Origin: Kiritimatiellia bacterium
Lineage (GTDB): Bacteria; Verrucomicrobiota; Kiritimatiellia; CAIQIC01; Lenti-01
Direction of reading: 5' to 3'
DNA length: 48,804 nucleotides
Assembly: GCA_017540905.1 (NCBI GenBank)
Contig: JAFYAC010000058.1
Location: 1-48,804 of the forward strand
The position numbers and the translations under genes are program-made. The notes beneath the pieces are model-generated. The model was not told the origin of the DNA. It was given only the letters and a program-made list of their open reading frames with translations, and searched no databases. Shown here piece after piece: positions 7,325 through 15,783 of the stretch; positions within the stretch are counted from its first letter, which is position 1, and every line of letters begins with the position of its first letter.

Positions 7325-8530
7325 CTACCCGATCCGCACCTTCGCGAACCCCCGCTTCCCGCTGCGGATCACCATCCCCTCCTCCGGCGTCACCTGCGCG
7401 CGCACGTCGGTGACCTTCTCGTCGCCGATGCGCACCGCGCCCGCCGACACCAGCCGCCGCGCTTCGCCCGTGCTGGCGGCCAGTCCCGCCTTCACCATCA
7501 GGTTCAGCAACCCGATCGGCTCCGCCAGAACCGTCACCTCCGGCATGTCGTCCGGCAGCTGCGCCTGCGAGAACACGCGCTTGAACTCCGCCGACGCCTC
7601 CTCCGCGGCCGCCGCCCCGTGGAACTTCTCCACGATGCGCCGCCCGAGCTCGTCCTTCACGTCGCGCGGATGCCGCGAACCGTCCGCGACCGCCGCGCGC
7701 ATCGCCGCGATCTCGTCCTCCGGCATGCACAGCACCAGCGAGAAGTAGCGCCACATCAGCTCGTCGCTCACGCTCATCGTCTTGCCGAACGTCTCGCGCG
7801 GCGTGTCGTTGACCGCGATGTAGTTGCCGAGGCTCTTGCTCATCTTGTGGACCCCGTCCAACCCTTCCAGGAGCGGCAGGGTCATCACGATCTGCGGGTC
7901 CATGCCGTGCGCCTTCTGGATTTCGCGCCCGAGCAGCAGGTTGAACAGCTGGTCCGTGCCGCCGAGCTCCACGTCCGCCTTGACCATCACCGAGTCGTAC
8001 GCTTGCACCAGCGGGTACAAAAACTCCACCAGCGAAATCGGCTGCCGCGCCGCGTAGCGTTTGGCGAAGTCGTCCCGCGCCAGCAGCTGCGCCACCGTCA
8101 CGTGCGCGCTCAGCCGGATCACCCGCTCGAACGTCATCGGGCTGAACCACTCCGAGTTGAACCGGATCTCCGTCTGCGCCGGGTCGAGGATCTTGAACAC
8201 CTGCTCCTGGTAGCTCTTCGCGTTCTCCTTCACTTGCTCGCGCGACAGCTGCGGCCTCGTCGCCGACTTCCCCGACGGGTCGCCGATCATCCCCGTGAAG
8301 TCCCCGATGATGAACACCACCGTGTGCCCGCACTCCTGGAACTCGCGCAGCTTGTTCATCGCCACGCAGTGCCCGAGGTGCAGGTCCGGCGCCGACGGGT
8401 CGGCCCCCAGCTTGATGCGCAGGGGACGCTTCTCGGCCGCCGCCTTCTCCAGGCGGGCCTTGAGTTCCTCCGCGCTGTGCAGGTCCACGGTGCGGGCGGT
8501 GAGTTTCGCAATCTGTTCTTCCAAGGTCAT
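7325..8530 (-). CDS. tyrS: Tyrosyl-tRNA synthetase
   Basis: A 401-residue class I aminoacyl-tRNA synthetase charging tRNA-Tyr. HLGH (51-54, the HIGH motif) and KMSKS (229-233) are present, and the C-terminal 60-70 residues form an S4-like RNA-binding domain. Motif spacing and length fit the TyrZ-type subgroup. GGAAAGGA precedes the ATG on the minus strand. It stands alone, convergent with ptsI. Confidence 0.95.
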   Translation of the reverse strand: MTLEEQIAKLTARTVDLHSAEELKARLEKAAAEKRPLRIKLGADPSAPDLHLGHCVAMNKLREFQECGHTVVFIIGDFTGMIGDPSGKSATRPQLSREQVKENAKSYQEQVFKILDPAQTEIRFNSEWFSPMTFERVIRLSAHVTVAQLLARDDFAKRYAARQPISLVEFLYPLVQAYDSVMVKADVELGGTDQLFNLLLGREIQKAHGMDPQIVMTLPLLEGLDGVHKMSKSLGNYIAVNDTPRETFGKTMSVSDELMWRYFSLVLCMPEDEIAAMRAAVADGSRHPRDVKDELGRRIVEKFHGAAAAEEASAEFKRVFSQAQLPDDMPEVTVLAEPIGLLNLMVKAGLAASTGEARRLVSAGAVRIGDEKVTDVRAQVTPEEGMVIRSGKRGFAKVRIG

Positions 8531-8560
8531 GGGACAATCCTTTCCGTCAAAACTCCCGCC

Positions 8561-8588
8561 ACCCTACCGTCTCCCCCCCGGAAAGCAA
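8561..8588 (-). promoter_or_regulatory. Candidate tyrS promoter
   Basis: On the minus strand TTGCTT (8588-8583), a 16-bp spacer and TAGGGT (8566-8561). The -10 is poor. Confidence 0.35.
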
Positions 8589-8665
8589 TCCAAATCACAC
8601 CCCCGCGCATCCGCCCCCCCGTTCGCCCCGCCCTCCGGGCGCCCGAAAAAAACCGACTTTTTTTC

Positions 8666-8693
8666 TTGCATCCTCCGCCAAAAAGCGTATGGT
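8666..8693 (+). promoter_or_regulatory. Candidate tRNA promoter
   Basis: TTGCAT (8666-8671), 16 bp, TATGGT (8688-8693), placing transcription start about 10 nt before the mature tRNA. Confidence 0.45.
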
Positions 8694-8710
8694 ACCAACA
8701 AATCACCGAT

Positions 8711-8787
8711 TGCGGGGTGGAGCAGCCCGGCAGCTCGTCAGGCTCATAACCTGAAGGTCCTTGGTTCGAATCCAAGCCCCGCTACCA
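8711..8787 (+). tRNA. Initiator tRNA-fMet (CAT)
   Basis: A 77-nt cloverleaf with anticodon CAT and an encoded CCA end. It is read as the initiator because position 1 and 72 are both T (unpaired) and the D stem GAGC/GCTC gives the A11-U24 pair typical of initiators. Two features are odd: the 1-72 mismatch is T-T rather than the common C-A, and the anticodon stem next to the loop is AGG/CCT instead of GGG/CCC. The T loop is TTCGAAT. Confidence 0.95.
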
Positions 8788-8817
8788 ATTTCGTACGCAA
8801 TACAAAACACCGAAAAG

Positions 8818-8850
8818 ACGCTGGTTTCCCAAAAGCCAGCGTTCTTTTTT
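8818..8850 (+). terminator. Terminator after the tRNA
   Basis: ACGCTGG (8818-8824) pairs with CCAGCGT (8836-8842), followed by TCTTTTTT. Confidence 0.88.
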
Positions 8851-9000
8851 GTCCCCTTCGCTTTGCTTGCCTCCGCCTCACGGCAGCACGCCCCCCATAC
8901 CGTCCCCTCCCCCCGTCTGCCAACATTTTTGCCAACATCCCCCTGCCCCCCCTTCAAGCGCCGGACCGCCGCGTTGGCCTCGAAGGCATGCCGACCCAAG

Positions 9001-9018
9001 TCATGAGATTACAGAAAA
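9001..9018 (-). repeat. TTTTCYRYAATCTC motif, copy 2
   Basis: Minus-strand TTTTCTGTAATCTCATGA, 40 bp upstream of the unknown gene at 9058 and inverted relative to copy 3, which lies inside that gene. Confidence 0.7.
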
Positions 9019-9057
9019 TGATTGACATTCCTCCAACCATCCTCCATCCTCGCCCCC

Positions 9058-9975
9058 ATGAAAACCCAAGCCCCCCGCATCGTTTCGAACACGGCCAACA
9101 CCCTCTCGGCCATCCACTCCGTCTTCAGCGTCAACGCCACCATACGCGACAACGACTGGATGCTCCTCCTCGCCATCACGCCCCCCATCCTCGCCGCATA
9201 CGCCGCCACCGAAGTCGGCGCCTGGGTCATCCACGAAATCGGACGGCAAATCCGCATCCACGAAAAACGCCCCGCATCCCCCTCCCTTCGCGGCACGCCC
9301 ACGCCCAAGGAACTCACCGCCGACTGGCGCGAAAAGCCCCGTACCCTCGCCATCCGCCTCCGCCTCGGTTCGCGCCTGGCCGACCTCGATCCCACGCTCG
9401 ACCATTCCATCCTCCGCACCACCCTCCCGAGCGGCAAGACCGTCATCCGTTCCCGCAAGGGCGGCATGAAAGGCTGGCTGGAAGACCGCCGTGTCGCCAT
9501 CCCCTACTCCACCGCCATGCGCTACAAGAAGCTCGCCCAGCGACTCCGCCAACTCCTGCAGCTGGACGACCGCATGCCCCTCGAATGGCTGCTCTCCGGC
9601 ATTCCGGCGGAACAACACCTCCCCGCCGACCTCCAGAACGCCTTTGCGTCCGCCGCCCGTCGGCTCGCCGCCATCATCCGCGAGAACCCGACGCTCGCCG
9701 CGCTGGGTCGCTACGCGGAGCGGAAGCTCGGCATCGTGCGGCTGGTGGCGGTGAGAAAATCATGGGGGAGGAGAAGTGCGAAATCGCGTAAAACATCAGA
9801 GTTTTCCGCAATCTCGCGAGACAGGAGGGCCAATGTGTCGCCGGAGCGGGTGGAGGCGACGAAGGAGGCAATGGGGCGCGTGCTGGCCGCCCGGAATCTG
9901 GCGGGGACCGCCCTGCACCTGCAAAACCGCATCAAGGCATGGCTCGCGGGGCTGCAATCCGGGGGCCAAGCCTGA
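9058..9975 (+). CDS. Hypothetical protein
   Basis: I do not recognise this 305-residue protein with confidence. The N-terminal third is mildly hydrophobic (around residues 30-55), and the middle is basic with IPYSTAMRYKKLAQRL, which weakly recalls DUF3102 or phage-type DNA-binding helices. The ATG at 9058 is chosen as the first in-frame ATG; no ribosome binding site is visible. A copy of the dispersed TTTTCYRYAATCTC repeat (9802-9821) lies inside the frame, so the last 60 residues after it may be an add-on. Copy 2 sits inverted upstream. Codon use is less GC3-extreme than in neighbours. Possible transfer or repeat-associated gene; function unknown. Confidence 0.6.
   Translation: MKTQAPRIVSNTANTLSAIHSVFSVNATIRDNDWMLLLAITPPILAAYAATEVGAWVIHEIGRQIRIHEKRPASPSLRGTPTPKELTADWREKPRTLAIRLRLGSRLADLDPTLDHSILRTTLPSGKTVIRSRKGGMKGWLEDRRVAIPYSTAMRYKKLAQRLRQLLQLDDRMPLEWLLSGIPAEQHLPADLQNAFASAARRLAAIIRENPTLAALGRYAERKLGIVRLVAVRKSWGRRSAKSRKTSEFSAISRDRRANVSPERVEATKEAMGRVLAARNLAGTALHLQNRIKAWLAGLQSGGQA
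9802..9821 (+). repeat. TTTTCYRYAATCTC motif, copy 3 (inside a coding frame)
   Basis: TTTTCCGCAATCTCGCGAGA within the unknown gene at 9058-9975, preceded by a short AAAAC arm that could pair with GTTTTCC. Confidence 0.75.
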
Positions 9976-10027
9976 GGCCCCGGGCCCGCCCCTTGCAAAG
10001 GGGGATGCGCCCCCCGGCAGAAAACGG

Positions 10028-10056
10028 TTGGCAAACCCGCCTTCCGCCGCCATACT
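10028..10056 (+). promoter_or_regulatory. lpxK promoter, probably giving a leaderless mRNA
   Basis: TTGGCA (10028-10033), 17 bp, CATACT (10051-10056). The -10 ends 8 nt before the ATG at 10065, so transcription would begin at or next to the start codon. Confidence 0.6.
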
Positions 10057-10064
10057 GTCCCGAT

Positions 10065-11231
10065 ATGCCCAAGCAGTCCCCAGAGCGCCTCGAAGCGTAT
10101 TTCCTGGCCGTCATCGCCAACCGCATGCACGGCTGGGGGCCCAACGCCCTGCGCTGGGCGCTCTCCGGCCTTTCGCGCCTGTACAGCGGCATCGTCAACC
10201 TCCGCCTGGCGCTCTACGAACACCGCATCATCCGCTCCGAGGAGCTCGGCTGCCAGGTCATCAGCATCGGCAACCTCACGGTCGGCGGCACCGGCAAGAC
10301 GCCGGTCGTGGAAGTGTTCGCCCGCGAGTTGCAGAAGAACGGCCGTCGCGTGGCCATCCTCTCGCGCGGCTACAAGAAGGCCGAGCTGCCGTTCTCGGAA
10401 AAATTCAAGAATTTCGTCACCTTCAACACCCCCAAGCAGCAGCCCCCGCGCATCGTCTCCGACGGCCGCCGCCTGCTGCTGGACTCGGCGATGGGCGGCG
10501 ACGAACCCTACATGCTCGCCTCCAACCTCCCCGACGTCTGCGTGCTGGTGGACAAGGACCGCGTGAAGTCCGGCCGCTACGCCATCCAGAAGCTCGGCTG
10601 CGACACGCTGATCCTCGACGACGGCTTCCAGTACCTGCGCCTCAAGCACCGCGTGGACATCGTGCTCGTGGACCGCACGAACCCCTTCGACAACGGCCGC
10701 GTGCTCCCGCGCGGGCTGCTGCGCGAGTCGGTCCGCCACCTCTCCCGCGCGTCGTTCATCTTCATCACCAAGTCCGCCGGCGACGGCTCGCCCGAGCTGC
10801 GCGCGCGCATCCGCGAACTCAATCCCACGGCGGAAATCGCCGAATGCCGCCACACGCCGCGCCACTTCACCAACGTCTACACCGGCGAGCGCGAGGACCT
10901 GGACTTCCTGCGCGGCAAGAAGGTCGCCGCCATCTCCGGCATCGCCGCCCCGCGCGGCTTCGAGGAGTCGCTGGAGCGGATGGGCGGCGAGCTGGTCTAC
11001 CGCAAGCGCTTCGGCGACCACCACCGCTACACGCAGCAGGAAATCCTCGACATGATCAACGACAGCCGCGACCGCGGCGCGGAGCTGATCCTGACGACGG
11101 AGAAGGACGCCGTCCGCTTCCCCAAGATCGACCGCCGCGACATCCCGGTCTATTTCCTGCGCATCGCCATCGACCTGCTGAGCGGCGAGGAAGACTTCCA
11201 GCAGCTCATCCGCCGCATCTGTTTCAAGTAG
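10065..11231 (+). CDS. lpxK: Tetraacyldisaccharide 4'-kinase
   Basis: A 388-residue LpxK, which phosphorylates the lipid A precursor at the 4' position on the inner face of the cytoplasmic membrane. The P-loop GNLTVGGTGKT is at residues 69-79, preceded by a hydrophobic, basic N-terminus that anchors the enzyme to membrane. DDGFQYLRL (near 187) and LTTEKDAV near the C-terminus are further family marks. Its presence shows that the cell makes lipid A. No ribosome binding site precedes the ATG, which fits the leaderless promoter just upstream. It is a single-gene unit between the unknown gene and fusA. Confidence 0.93.
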   Translation: MPKQSPERLEAYFLAVIANRMHGWGPNALRWALSGLSRLYSGIVNLRLALYEHRIIRSEELGCQVISIGNLTVGGTGKTPVVEVFARELQKNGRRVAILSRGYKKAELPFSEKFKNFVTFNTPKQQPPRIVSDGRRLLLDSAMGGDEPYMLASNLPDVCVLVDKDRVKSGRYAIQKLGCDTLILDDGFQYLRLKHRVDIVLVDRTNPFDNGRVLPRGLLRESVRHLSRASFIFITKSAGDGSPELRARIRELNPTAEIAECRHTPRHFTNVYTGEREDLDFLRGKKVAAISGIAAPRGFEESLERMGGELVYRKRFGDHHRYTQQEILDMINDSRDRGAELILTTEKDAVRFPKIDRRDIPVYFLRIAIDLLSGEEDFQQLIRRICFK

Positions 11232-11336
11232 CCTGCGCGCGGCCGGCATGGCGGGGGAGAGGGGGCGGTCGGGGGGAGGACAACGGCCGTTGTTTTCTTG
11301 GGTTCGACCATGCTTGGAATCGGATGGTTTTGCTTG

Positions 11337-11354
11337 TTTTTCCGTAATCTCACG
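11337..11354 (+). repeat. TTTTCYRYAATCTC motif, copy 4
   Basis: TTTTTCCGTAATCTCACG in the lpxK-fusA gap; the hairpin arm seen upstream of other copies is missing here. Confidence 0.7.
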
Positions 11355-11508
11355 TCATGGCGGACGAGGGGCCGGCGCCATCTCAAAAAACGTTTTACCC
11401 TAGGCAATTTTTCCTCCATCCGCATTTTGGCCTTGATTTCCGGGCCCGTTCCGTCCATGATGCGCGCCCGTTTTGCCCGGGGCGAGCCCGGGCGAGGAGG
11501 TACGAACC

Positions 11509-13602
11509 ATGTCCAGAGAAGTCCCCATTTCCAACGTCCGCAACATCGGCATCATGGCCCACATCGACGCCGGCAAGACCACCGTCTCCGAGCGCATCCT
11601 CTACTACTCCGGCAAGACCCACAAGCTCGGCGAGGTCCACGACGGCCAGGCCACCATGGACTTCATGGTCCAGGAGCGCGAGCGCGGCATCACCATCCAG
11701 TCCGCCGCCACCACCCTCCAGTGGAAGGGCCACTACGTCACCCTCATCGACACCCCCGGACACGTCGACTTCACCGTCGAGGTCGAGCGCTCCCTCCGCG
11801 TCCTGGACGGCTCCGTCGCCCTCTTCTGCGCGGTCGGCGGCGTGCAGCCGCAGTCCGAGAAAGTCTGGCACCAGTCCGAGAAGTACGAAGTCCCCAAGAT
11901 CGCCTTCATCAACAAGATGGACCGCACCGGCGCCGACTTCTACGGCGTCCTCGAGGAAATCCGCACCGAGCTGCACTGCAACCCCGTGCCCATCGTGATC
12001 CCGATCGGCAAGGAGGACCGCTTCCGCGGCGTCATCCACCTGATCGACATGAAGGCCATCTACTACGGCGAAGGCGACGACACCGACGTCCGCATCGAGG
12101 ACATCCCGGCCGACCGCCTCGAAAAGGCCAGGAAGTGGCGCGAAAACCTCGTCGAGCAGTGTGCCGAGCAGGACGACGCGCTCATGGAGGAATTCTTCTC
12201 CACCGGCACCCTCCCGGCCGACAAGATGCGCGCCATCCTGCGCAAGGCGACCATCGCCCGCAAGATCGTACCGGTTTATTGCGGCAGCGCCTTCAAGAAC
12301 AAAGGCATCCAGCAGCTCCTCGACGGCGTCGTCGGGCTCCTCCCCGCGCCCAACGAAATCCCGCCCATCATCTCCGCCAAGACCGAAGACGGCGCCGAGC
12401 CCGAGCGCCGCGAACCCACCGACGAAGCCCCCTTCAGCGCCCTGGCCTTCAAGATCGTCGCCGACAAGCACGCCGGCAAACTCACCTACATCCGCATCTA
12501 CTCCGGCACCCTCACCGCCGGCCAGAACGTCTGGAACAGCACCCTCGGCAAGGAACAGCGCATCGGGCGCATCCTGCGCATGCACGCCAACCACTCCGTG
12601 CAGCTCGAGACCGCGCAGACCGGCGACATCGTGGCCGTGGTCGGCCTCGCCCACACCCGCACGGGCGACACCATCTGCGACAAGGACCACCCCATCCAGC
12701 TGACGAGCATCGAATTCCCGGCGCCGGTCGTCTCCATCTCCATCAAGCCCGACTCCACGGCCGACAACGAAAAACTCTCCAACGCCCTCTTCAAGCTGGC
12801 CGAAGAAGACCCCACCTTCACCGTCGCCTTCGACCAGGAGACCGGCGAGACCGTCATCTCCGGCATGGGCGAACTGCACCTGGACATCATCGTCGACCGG
12901 CTCAAGCGCGAATTCAACGTCGCCGCGCAGGTCGGCCGCCCCGAAGTCGCCTACCGCGAAACCGCCACCCAGATCGCCGACGGCCAGTACAAGCACGTCA
13001 AGCAGTCCGGCGGCCGCGGCCAGTACGCCCACGTCTGCATGCGGCTCGAGCCCCTGCCGGCGGGGAGCGGCTTCGAATTCGTCAACGAAGTCGTCGGCGG
13101 GCGCATCCCCTCCAACTTCATCCCCTCCGTCCAGAAGGGCGTCGCGAAGGCCATGCAGAAAGGCCCCTACGCCGGGTATCCCGTCGTCGACGTCCGCGTC
13201 GTCCTCTACGACGGCAGCTACCACGAAGTCGACTCCTCCGACTTCGCCTTCCAGGAAGCCGGCCGCGCATGCTTCTGCGAACTCTTCTCCAAGGCCTCGC
13301 CGGTCATCCTGGAGCCCGTCATGTCCGTCGAGGCGGTGACGCCCGAAGAATTCATGGGCGCGGTGACCGGCAGCATCTGCCAGCGGCGCGGCCGCGTCGA
13401 GACCATGGAAGACAAAGGCCACCAGAAGGTCATCACCGGGATGGTCCCCCTCGGCGAAATGTTCGGCTACGCGACGGCGCTCCGCAGCCTGACGCAGGGC
13501 CGCGCCGGTTTCTCCATGCAATTCGAGCACTACGAAGCGGTCCCCTTCTTCCTGACCGAAGAAATCATCAAGGCCCGCCGCAAGGCCGGCAAGATCCACT
13601 GA
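11509..13602 (+). CDS. fusA: Translation elongation factor G
   Basis: A 697-residue ribosomal translocase. The GTPase motifs are complete: AHIDAGKT (17-24), RGITI (switch I), DTPGH and NKMD; domains II-V follow at usual length. The start ATG 11509 has GAGGAGG eight nt upstream. The sequence after G1 (GQATMDFM in place of the common GAATMDWM) differs a little from classic EF-G, so an EF-G paralogue cannot be excluded. It is not next to rpsL, rpsG or tuf, unlike the str operon arrangement. Confidence 0.92.
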   Translation: MSREVPISNVRNIGIMAHIDAGKTTVSERILYYSGKTHKLGEVHDGQATMDFMVQERERGITIQSAATTLQWKGHYVTLIDTPGHVDFTVEVERSLRVLDGSVALFCAVGGVQPQSEKVWHQSEKYEVPKIAFINKMDRTGADFYGVLEEIRTELHCNPVPIVIPIGKEDRFRGVIHLIDMKAIYYGEGDDTDVRIEDIPADRLEKARKWRENLVEQCAEQDDALMEEFFSTGTLPADKMRAILRKATIARKIVPVYCGSAFKNKGIQQLLDGVVGLLPAPNEIPPIISAKTEDGAEPERREPTDEAPFSALAFKIVADKHAGKLTYIRIYSGTLTAGQNVWNSTLGKEQRIGRILRMHANHSVQLETAQTGDIVAVVGLAHTRTGDTICDKDHPIQLTSIEFPAPVVSISIKPDSTADNEKLSNALFKLAEEDPTFTVAFDQETGETVISGMGELHLDIIVDRLKREFNVAAQVGRPEVAYRETATQIADGQYKHVKQSGGRGQYAHVCMRLEPLPAGSGFEFVNEVVGGRIPSNFIPSVQKGVAKAMQKGPYAGYPVVDVRVVLYDGSYHEVDSSDFAFQEAGRACFCELFSKASPVILEPVMSVEAVTPEEFMGAVTGSICQRRGRVETMEDKGHQKVITGMVPLGEMFGYATALRSLTQGRAGFSMQFEHYEAVPFFLTEEIIKARRKAGKIH

Positions 13603-13666
13603 CCGCCCGCGCCATCCTCCGCGCCCCTCCCCCGCCGCGACCCGGTTGCCGACCGGGCCGCGGAAT

Positions 13667-13770
13667 TTTTTCCAATGATTGGAAAACTTTTTTCCAATGG
13701 TTGGAAAACTTGCGCCGTTTTTTCCAATGATTGGAAAAATTTTTCGGCCGTTTTCCAATGATTGGAAAAA
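13667..13770. repeat. Four-palindrome CCAATnATTGG array, copy 2
   Basis: Palindromes centred at 13677, 13699, 13729 and 13760 (spacings 22, 30, 31). The second is the variant CCAATGGTTGG. This is the exact mirror of the array at 3377-3480. Confidence 0.9.
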
Positions 13771-14081
13771 ATTTTCGCCCTCCGGCGGAAGGGTTTTCCG
13801 GGGCTCTTGGGCGGTTTCGGGAACCGTGCGGCGTGGGGCCGCCGTTCCGCCGGCCATTTCCGCTGCGGACGCGCGGAAGCGCGTCCCTCCCCCTGGAGCG
13901 CGCCCGGGGGTCGCGCTTCCGCGCGGCCTTGGCGTACGGGAAGCCGCTTGCACGCGCTCCATTCCCCGAATTCCGCCCCGCCATCCCGGCCCCCCCTTCC
14001 CCATCCACCGCGGCGACGGCGCCCGCGCCGCCGCCCGGGGAGGCGGCAAACGTTCATGGGGGGAAGATGGTTGCGGAACCG

Positions 14082-14115
14082 CGGAAAACAACGGTGTTTT
14101 CCGTAATCTCGCGAG
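14082..14115 (+). repeat. TTTTCYRYAATCTC motif, copy 5, with hairpin
   Basis: CGGAAAACA and TGTTTTCCG form a 9-bp stem with a 4-nt loop, directly followed by TAATCTCGCGAG. This is the clearest hairpin form of the family. Confidence 0.8.
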
Positions 14116-14138
14116 TGGGCCGGACATGGGGCGGGGAC

Positions 14139-14167
14139 AAAAAAACAGCCCCCGGGGACGGGGGCTG
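14139..14167 (-). terminator. Terminator of the outer-membrane barrel gene
   Basis: On the minus strand CAGCCCCC pairs with GGGGGCTG over a 6-nt loop, followed by seven T (14145-14139). Confidence 0.92.
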
Positions 14168-14188
14168 CGCGGGAGGGATGGAGGGGGG

Positions 14189-14842
14189 TCAGAAGTCGAA
14201 GATGACGCCCGCCTGGAAGGCGACGCCGCTGCAGTCGAGCTTGACCTCGTGGAAATCCTTGAGCTTGGTCTCGGTGCCCGTGTAGCGCGCTTCGCCGAAA
14301 ATCGAGAGGTGGGGGCAGAGCTGGAAGGAGAGGCCCGCGAGCCCATACCAGCCGACGTCGTTTTCGAGGTCGGTGTCCTCGTCGTACTCCTTGCGGTAGT
14401 GGTGGCCGTGGCGGGAGGAATAGGACTTCTCGTTGTAGTCGTAGATGTAGTAGCCCGCGCCGCCGCCGCCGTAGAGCGTGACGACGCTGCCGAGCGGCAT
14501 CATGAGGACGAGGCCGACTTCCAGCGGCACGCAGGAGAAGGTTTCGTCCTCCTTGTAGCGGCGGCCGTCGATCCAGTAGGTCTCGCCTTCCCAGTTGGCG
14601 GAGGCGCCGGCGCGGAAGTCGATGCCCAGGTACTTGATCGGCCGGATGCGGAAGATGATGTTCCCGCCCCACATCCCGTCGGAATCGAAGCCCTTGTCGC
14701 CGTCGATGTCCTTGGCCATCCAGTACTGGGCGCCGAGGCCGAGGTTGAACACGGAGTAGCCCTTGTCGCCGTCGTCCGCGCGGACGGCGGGAACGGCCGA
14801 AAGCAGGGCCAGCAGGCAGGCGCAGATTTTCCAGGTTTTCAT
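14189..14842 (-). CDS. Outer-membrane beta-barrel protein
   Basis: A 217-residue protein with a clear Sec signal peptide (about residues 1-22, cut after AVRA). The mature part is a run of alternating-hydrophobic strands rich in Gly and Tyr, ending in an aromatic VIFDF, the usual C-terminal signal for BAM-mediated insertion. It resembles small OmpW/OmpA-type 8-strand barrels (PF13505-like). The start ATG at 14842 has AAGGA just upstream and begins the signal peptide; upstream codons in the same frame lack both. No ligand is suggested by context. A strong terminator follows. Confidence 0.8.
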   Translation of the reverse strand: MKTWKICACLLALLSAVPAVRADDGDKGYSVFNLGLGAQYWMAKDIDGDKGFDSDGMWGGNIIFRIRPIKYLGIDFRAGASANWEGETYWIDGRRYKEDETFSCVPLEVGLVLMMPLGSVVTLYGGGGAGYYIYDYNEKSYSSRHGHHYRKEYDEDTDLENDVGWYGLAGLSFQLCPHLSIFGEARYTGTETKLKDFHEVKLDCSGVAFQAGVIFDF

Positions 14843-14975
14843 TCTGTAGTCCTTTCCAGGCCCGGTGGGGCCGTTGGTTTTCCTTTGGCCGGGGAGCATC
14901 CCACACCGCCGCGCGCAATGCCAGCAAAAAGCGGTCCAATCCCCCACCCCGCCGCGCCCCGGCGCGCCCGCCCGC

Positions 14976-15680
14976 TCAGTCCCCGCCGAAGCCGTACTTC
15001 AGGATGCAGCGGAGGGCGGAGAAGCCGTCCCTCCAGCCGATTTTCTTGCCTTCGGAGTAGTCGCGGCCGTAGTAGGAGATGGGGACCTCGTAGACCTTCA
15101 GGTGGCGCTTGGCGACCTTGGCGGTGATTTCGACCTCGAAGCCGAACCGGTTCTCCTTCAGGGGGATGGACTGGATGACCTCGCGCTTGAAGACCTTGTA
15201 GCAGACCTCCATGTCGGTGAGGTTGAGGTTCGTGGTCATGTTGGAGAGGGTGGTGAGGAAGCGGTTGCCGATGTAGTGCCAGTAGTACACCACGCGATGC
15301 GGCCCGCCGCCGAGGAAGCGCGAGCCGAACACCACGTCCGCCCGCCCCACCAGCAGGGGGGAGAGGAGGCGCGGATACTCGTGGGGATCGTACTCCAGGT
15401 CCGCGTCCTGGATCAGCACCCAGTCGCCCGTCGCCGCCCCGAACCCGGTGCGCAGCGCGGCGCCCTTGCCCTGGTTGACTTCGTGGAAGAGCACCTTCAG
15501 GGCGGCGTCTTCGGCCTGCATCGCCTGCAAGACCTGCCGCGTCCCGTCCGAGGAGCAGTCGTCCACCAGGATCAGCTCCTTTTCGATGGGGCCGATCGAA
15601 ACGGACTTGACCGTGTCGACGATGGTGCGGATGGTCGCGGCCTCGTTGTAAACCGGAATGACGATGGAAAGTTTGCTCAT
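14976..15680 (-). CDS. Family 2 glycosyltransferase, dolichyl-phosphate-mannose-synthase-like
   Basis: A 234-residue GT-A fold enzyme of the DPM1/GtrB type that moves a sugar from a nucleotide sugar to a polyprenyl phosphate or another acceptor. IVIPVYNE opens the fold, VDDCSSDG (39-46) binds the nucleotide, and QDADLEYDP (91-99) carries the metal-binding aspartates. No C-terminal membrane helices are present, so it is a soluble or peripheral single-domain form. It has its own promoter candidate and AAGGG ribosome site. Donor and acceptor cannot be read from the sequence. Confidence 0.88.
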   Translation of the reverse strand: MSKLSIVIPVYNEAATIRTIVDTVKSVSIGPIEKELILVDDCSSDGTRQVLQAMQAEDAALKVLFHEVNQGKGAALRTGFGAATGDWVLIQDADLEYDPHEYPRLLSPLLVGRADVVFGSRFLGGGPHRVVYYWHYIGNRFLTTLSNMTTNLNLTDMEVCYKVFKREVIQSIPLKENRFGFEVEITAKVAKRHLKVYEVPISYYGRDYSEGKKIGWRDGFSALRCILKYGFGGD

Positions 15681-15710
15681 GTTCGCTGCCCTTCTTGGAG
15701 TGCTGGAGGG

Positions 15711-15739
15711 AGCTTAGGGTTCCGCGCGGCGATTGGCAA
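15711..15739 (-). promoter_or_regulatory. Candidate glycosyltransferase promoter
   Basis: Minus strand TTGCCA (15739-15734), 17 bp, TAAGCT (15716-15711). Confidence 0.45.
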
Positions 15740-15783
15740 GGGCTTTGTTGTCGCCGCACCCGGCGAACGCGCCGCGGGGCCCG

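Larger units (their letters stand above)
13603..14188. other. Intergenic region, 586 bp, repeat-filled
   Basis: No gene supported. It holds the second four-palindrome array, GC-rich palindromes around 13866-13925 (a GGACGCGCGGAAGCGCGTCC-type sequence recurring near 19180, 21500 and 22775), motif copy 5 and the terminator of the minus-strand gene at 14189. Confidence 0.6.

Noticed and set aside
9711-11249. 512-codon minus-strand frame opposite lpxK
   Set aside because: Shadow frame; the plus strand holds LpxK with an intact P-loop.
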